Positions 62,509 to 64,000 of a stretch of DNA of 64,000 nt are shown here, in pieces. Positions within the stretch are counted from its first letter, which is position 1. Every line of letters begins with the position of its first letter. The DNA is from Chloropicon primus. Lineage: Eukaryota > Chlorophyta > Chloropicophyceae > Chloropicales > Chloropicaceae. The notes beneath the pieces were generated by a model. The model did no database searches. It had not been told where the DNA came from and worked only from the letters and a program-made list of their open reading frames with translations. The stretch covers positions 248,001 to 312,000 of the forward strand of contig CP060758.1 in the NCBI GenBank assembly GCA_023205875.1, given 5' to 3'. The translations under genes and the position numbers were made by a program.

Positions 62509-64000
62509 TCAGACAATGAAAGCGATTGGCTTGACGAGGGAGAACGTGGGATCGGTCCTGAGTCCGCACCTCAAAAGCTTCGCCACATCCCTGTTCATTT
62601 GCGCCCTCTCCAACTTGAAGTGGATGTACCTCTCTCCAATCTCCTTCTCGAATTGGTGCCTCTCCGAGACGAAGCTGGCGATCGCGGCCGCCCTCGCGTT
62701 GTTTCTCGCGGCAGCCGTCTGCAGGGTGAAGAGGTTCTGATTCCTCCTGTTTTCCGCTGCCTTGATCCTGCCGACGCGGGCGCAGTCCTGGATCGCCGCT
62801 TTTGCCTTCGCGCAGATTTGGCTCTTCTCCACGCGCTCCGATCCAAGCTCGTTGGCCTTCTTTGACTTGGACGCCAAGACCCTCTTCCTCTTGGCCTCCG
62901 CTGCCTCGATCCTCTCGATCAGGGCCAAGGCTTTCTCGGACAGCACCCTCCTCCTCTTCTCGTTTGCTCCCTTGTCACCGAGCCTGCGAGCCTTCTGGGC
63001 CACCCCCGCGAGGTGCACGTTCCTCTTGGCCTCCGCGGCCTGGAGCTTTGCGGTCAATCCCAGGGAGAGGAGGGCCATCTTCTCGAAGTTGCTCGCCCTC
63101 ACGATCGCATCACCCATCTCGTAGGCCTTCCTCTGCGCCATGATCAGCCTGATGTTCCTCCTGGAGGTGGCAGCCTCCAGCTTCAACCTCCACAGGTTGG
63201 TCAGGGCCGCGCGCATCATCTCGCCCTCCAGGCGAATGAACTCGGCCACGGAGTCGCCAGACATTGTCCTTGCGCGTGCCCTGCGAGATTCAAGGTGGGA
63301 CGCCCTCCTGTCCGCCGCCTCCTGGAGCCTGGCGCTCAGGACATCGGAGAGGAAGACCCTCCTCCTGTTCATCCAGATCAGCACGGACCCCTCGCCGAGC
63401 TCGCCGGCACGCTTGACCCTCTGGGCCAAGGCGTTGGCCCTCCTTCCGGCCGCGGCCTCGAGCCTGTGGCGCATCGCTTGGCCCAAAGCCTGCCTCTTCC
63501 TCTCGCTGTCCTCCATGATCGCGGCGATGGCCTTGGTCCTCTCCGCGGCCTTGGCCCTCCTGGCCAAGAGGTTCTGGGACCTCCTCTCCTCGGCCGCCTG
63601 AAGCTTGGCCTCGATCTCGTCCTTCCTGAACATCCTCCTCTCCTCCATCTTGCGGGCCGAGTACGTTCCGACCCCAAGCCTCGCGGCTACGCCCGCCCTG
63701 GTGGCCAAGACGTCCTGTCTCCTCTGGTCCGCGGCGGCGTGCCTCTCCTCGACGGCGTCGCGAATCAAGTCCGGGCTGGACCTCTTCCGCCTCGGCGTCC
63801 TCAGCCTCGTGAGCTCCTTGGCTCGGCAGGCTCGGGCGCACATCATGGATGCCTTCCTCTTCTCGGCCCTCTCGAGGCGGAGGTTGACGGGGGAGGGGCC
63901 CTCCACCCTCTTGGCCTTCGAGGGCGGCGTCGACATCCGCCTCGCCTGGTTGACCCTCTCGCGGAGAAGGACGAGCCTCTTGCGGGACGCCCTGTCCTGC
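62509..64000 (-). CDS. Basic helical-repeat (coiled-coil) protein, unknown; N-terminus outside window
   Basis: At least 475 residues from an ATG at 63936, but the frame is open to the window edge (upstream codons read DRASRKRLVLLRERVNQAR, similar to the internal repeat), so the gene is probably partial. About nine imperfect repeats of 36-40 residues contain LxAAExRRxxxLxxRxxKAxELG (for example LQAAEERRSQNLLARRAKAA, IEAAEAKRKRVLASKSKKAN). The composition is Ala/Arg/Lys/Glu, predicting a long basic helix or coiled coil as in cytoskeletal or stathmin-like proteins. The C-terminal 60 residues (FEKEIGERYIHFKLERAQMN) are less repetitive. Converges with the 60610 gene, 141 bp from stop to stop. Confidence 0.7.
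   Translation of the reverse strand, partial: QDRASRKRLVLLRERVNQARRMSTPPSKAKRVEGPSPVNLRLERAEKRKASMMCARACRAKELTRLRTPRRKRSSPDLIRDAVEERHAAADQRRQDVLATRAGVAARLGVGTYSARKMEERRMFRKDEIEAKLQAAEERRSQNLLARRAKAAERTKAIAAIMEDSERKRQALGQAMRHRLEAAAGRRANALAQRVKRAGELGEGSVLIWMNRRRVFLSDVLSARLQEAADRRASHLESRRARARTMSGDSVAEFIRLEGEMMRAALTNLWRLKLEAATSRRNIRLIMAQRKAYEMGDAIVRASNFEKMALLSLGLTAKLQAAEAKRNVHLAGVAQKARRLGDKGANEKRRRVLSEKALALIERIEAAEAKRKRVLASKSKKANELGSERVEKSQICAKAKAAIQDCARVGRIKAAENRRNQNLFTLQTAAARNNARAAAIASFVSERHQFEKEIGERYIHFKLERAQMNRDVAKLLRCGLRTDPTFSLVKPIAFIV

Overview
The window is nuclear DNA from a compact, gene-dense microbial eukaryote, most likely a green alga. About 30 protein genes occupy 64 kb. Spliceosomal introns are few and short, with GTGAGT/GTAAGT/GTAAGA donors and AG acceptors. 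Plastid-type genes (FZL, a DUF4079 protein and a DUF819 protein, both with transit-like N-termini, and a plant-type conserved plastid protein) and an RWP-RK regulator argue for Viridiplantae. The lack of bipartite plastid leaders argues against a secondary plastid. A small-celled chlorophyte fits, but I cannot name the genus from sequence alone. There are no rRNA or tRNA genes, no CRISPR array and no virus-like element.

Layout. 0-9 kb: a metallothionein too small for routine ORF calling, a four-repeat HARE-HTH protein, a glutamine-synthetase/lengsin-family enzyme, the DHX37/Dhr1 ribosome-biogenesis helicase and a small one-pass membrane protein. 9-15.3 kb: VMA12, ALG11 (two exons), EIF1AD (two exons), TRAPPC13 and a COMM-domain protein. 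15.4-18 kb: a complete-looking Fanzor (eukaryotic TnpB homologue, putative RNA-guided nuclease) with a possible guide-scaffold RNA just downstream. 18-27 kb: RPA49, mitochondrial uL6, DUF4079 protein (two exons), a CNG/HCN-like channel and an RWP-RK factor. 27-39.5 kb: a 14-repeat secreted RCC1 protein, a ZNG1-type metallochaperone, VMP1 (three exons), a multipass membrane protein (two exons), an unusual ROK-like/EF-hand/thioredoxin fusion and a DUF819 transporter-like protein. 40-50.3 kb: one giant SFI1-like centrin-binding repeat gene (about 3,450 aa) containing nearly identical 909-bp and 405-bp tandem repeats. 50-64 kb: GalE, a kinase with a C-terminal cyclic-nucleotide domain, FZL, NOG1, a conserved plastid protein, and a basic helical-repeat protein that runs off the right edge.

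Genes alternate strands. At least nine convergent pairs have stop codons only 26-141 bp apart. The divergent gaps hold a recurring motif of about 45 bp (sense core near GCTACGTCTCACGATCTTTC, then CGACACCTT and GATTTGG). It lies upstream of roughly half the genes, nearly always in the same orientation relative to its gene, and several genes carry two copies 174-189 bp apart. I recognise no described element matching it. It and the Fanzor locus are the main leads. The genes are mostly housekeeping (rRNA synthesis and ribosome assembly, ER/Golgi/lipid traffic, plastid membranes) and form no single pathway.
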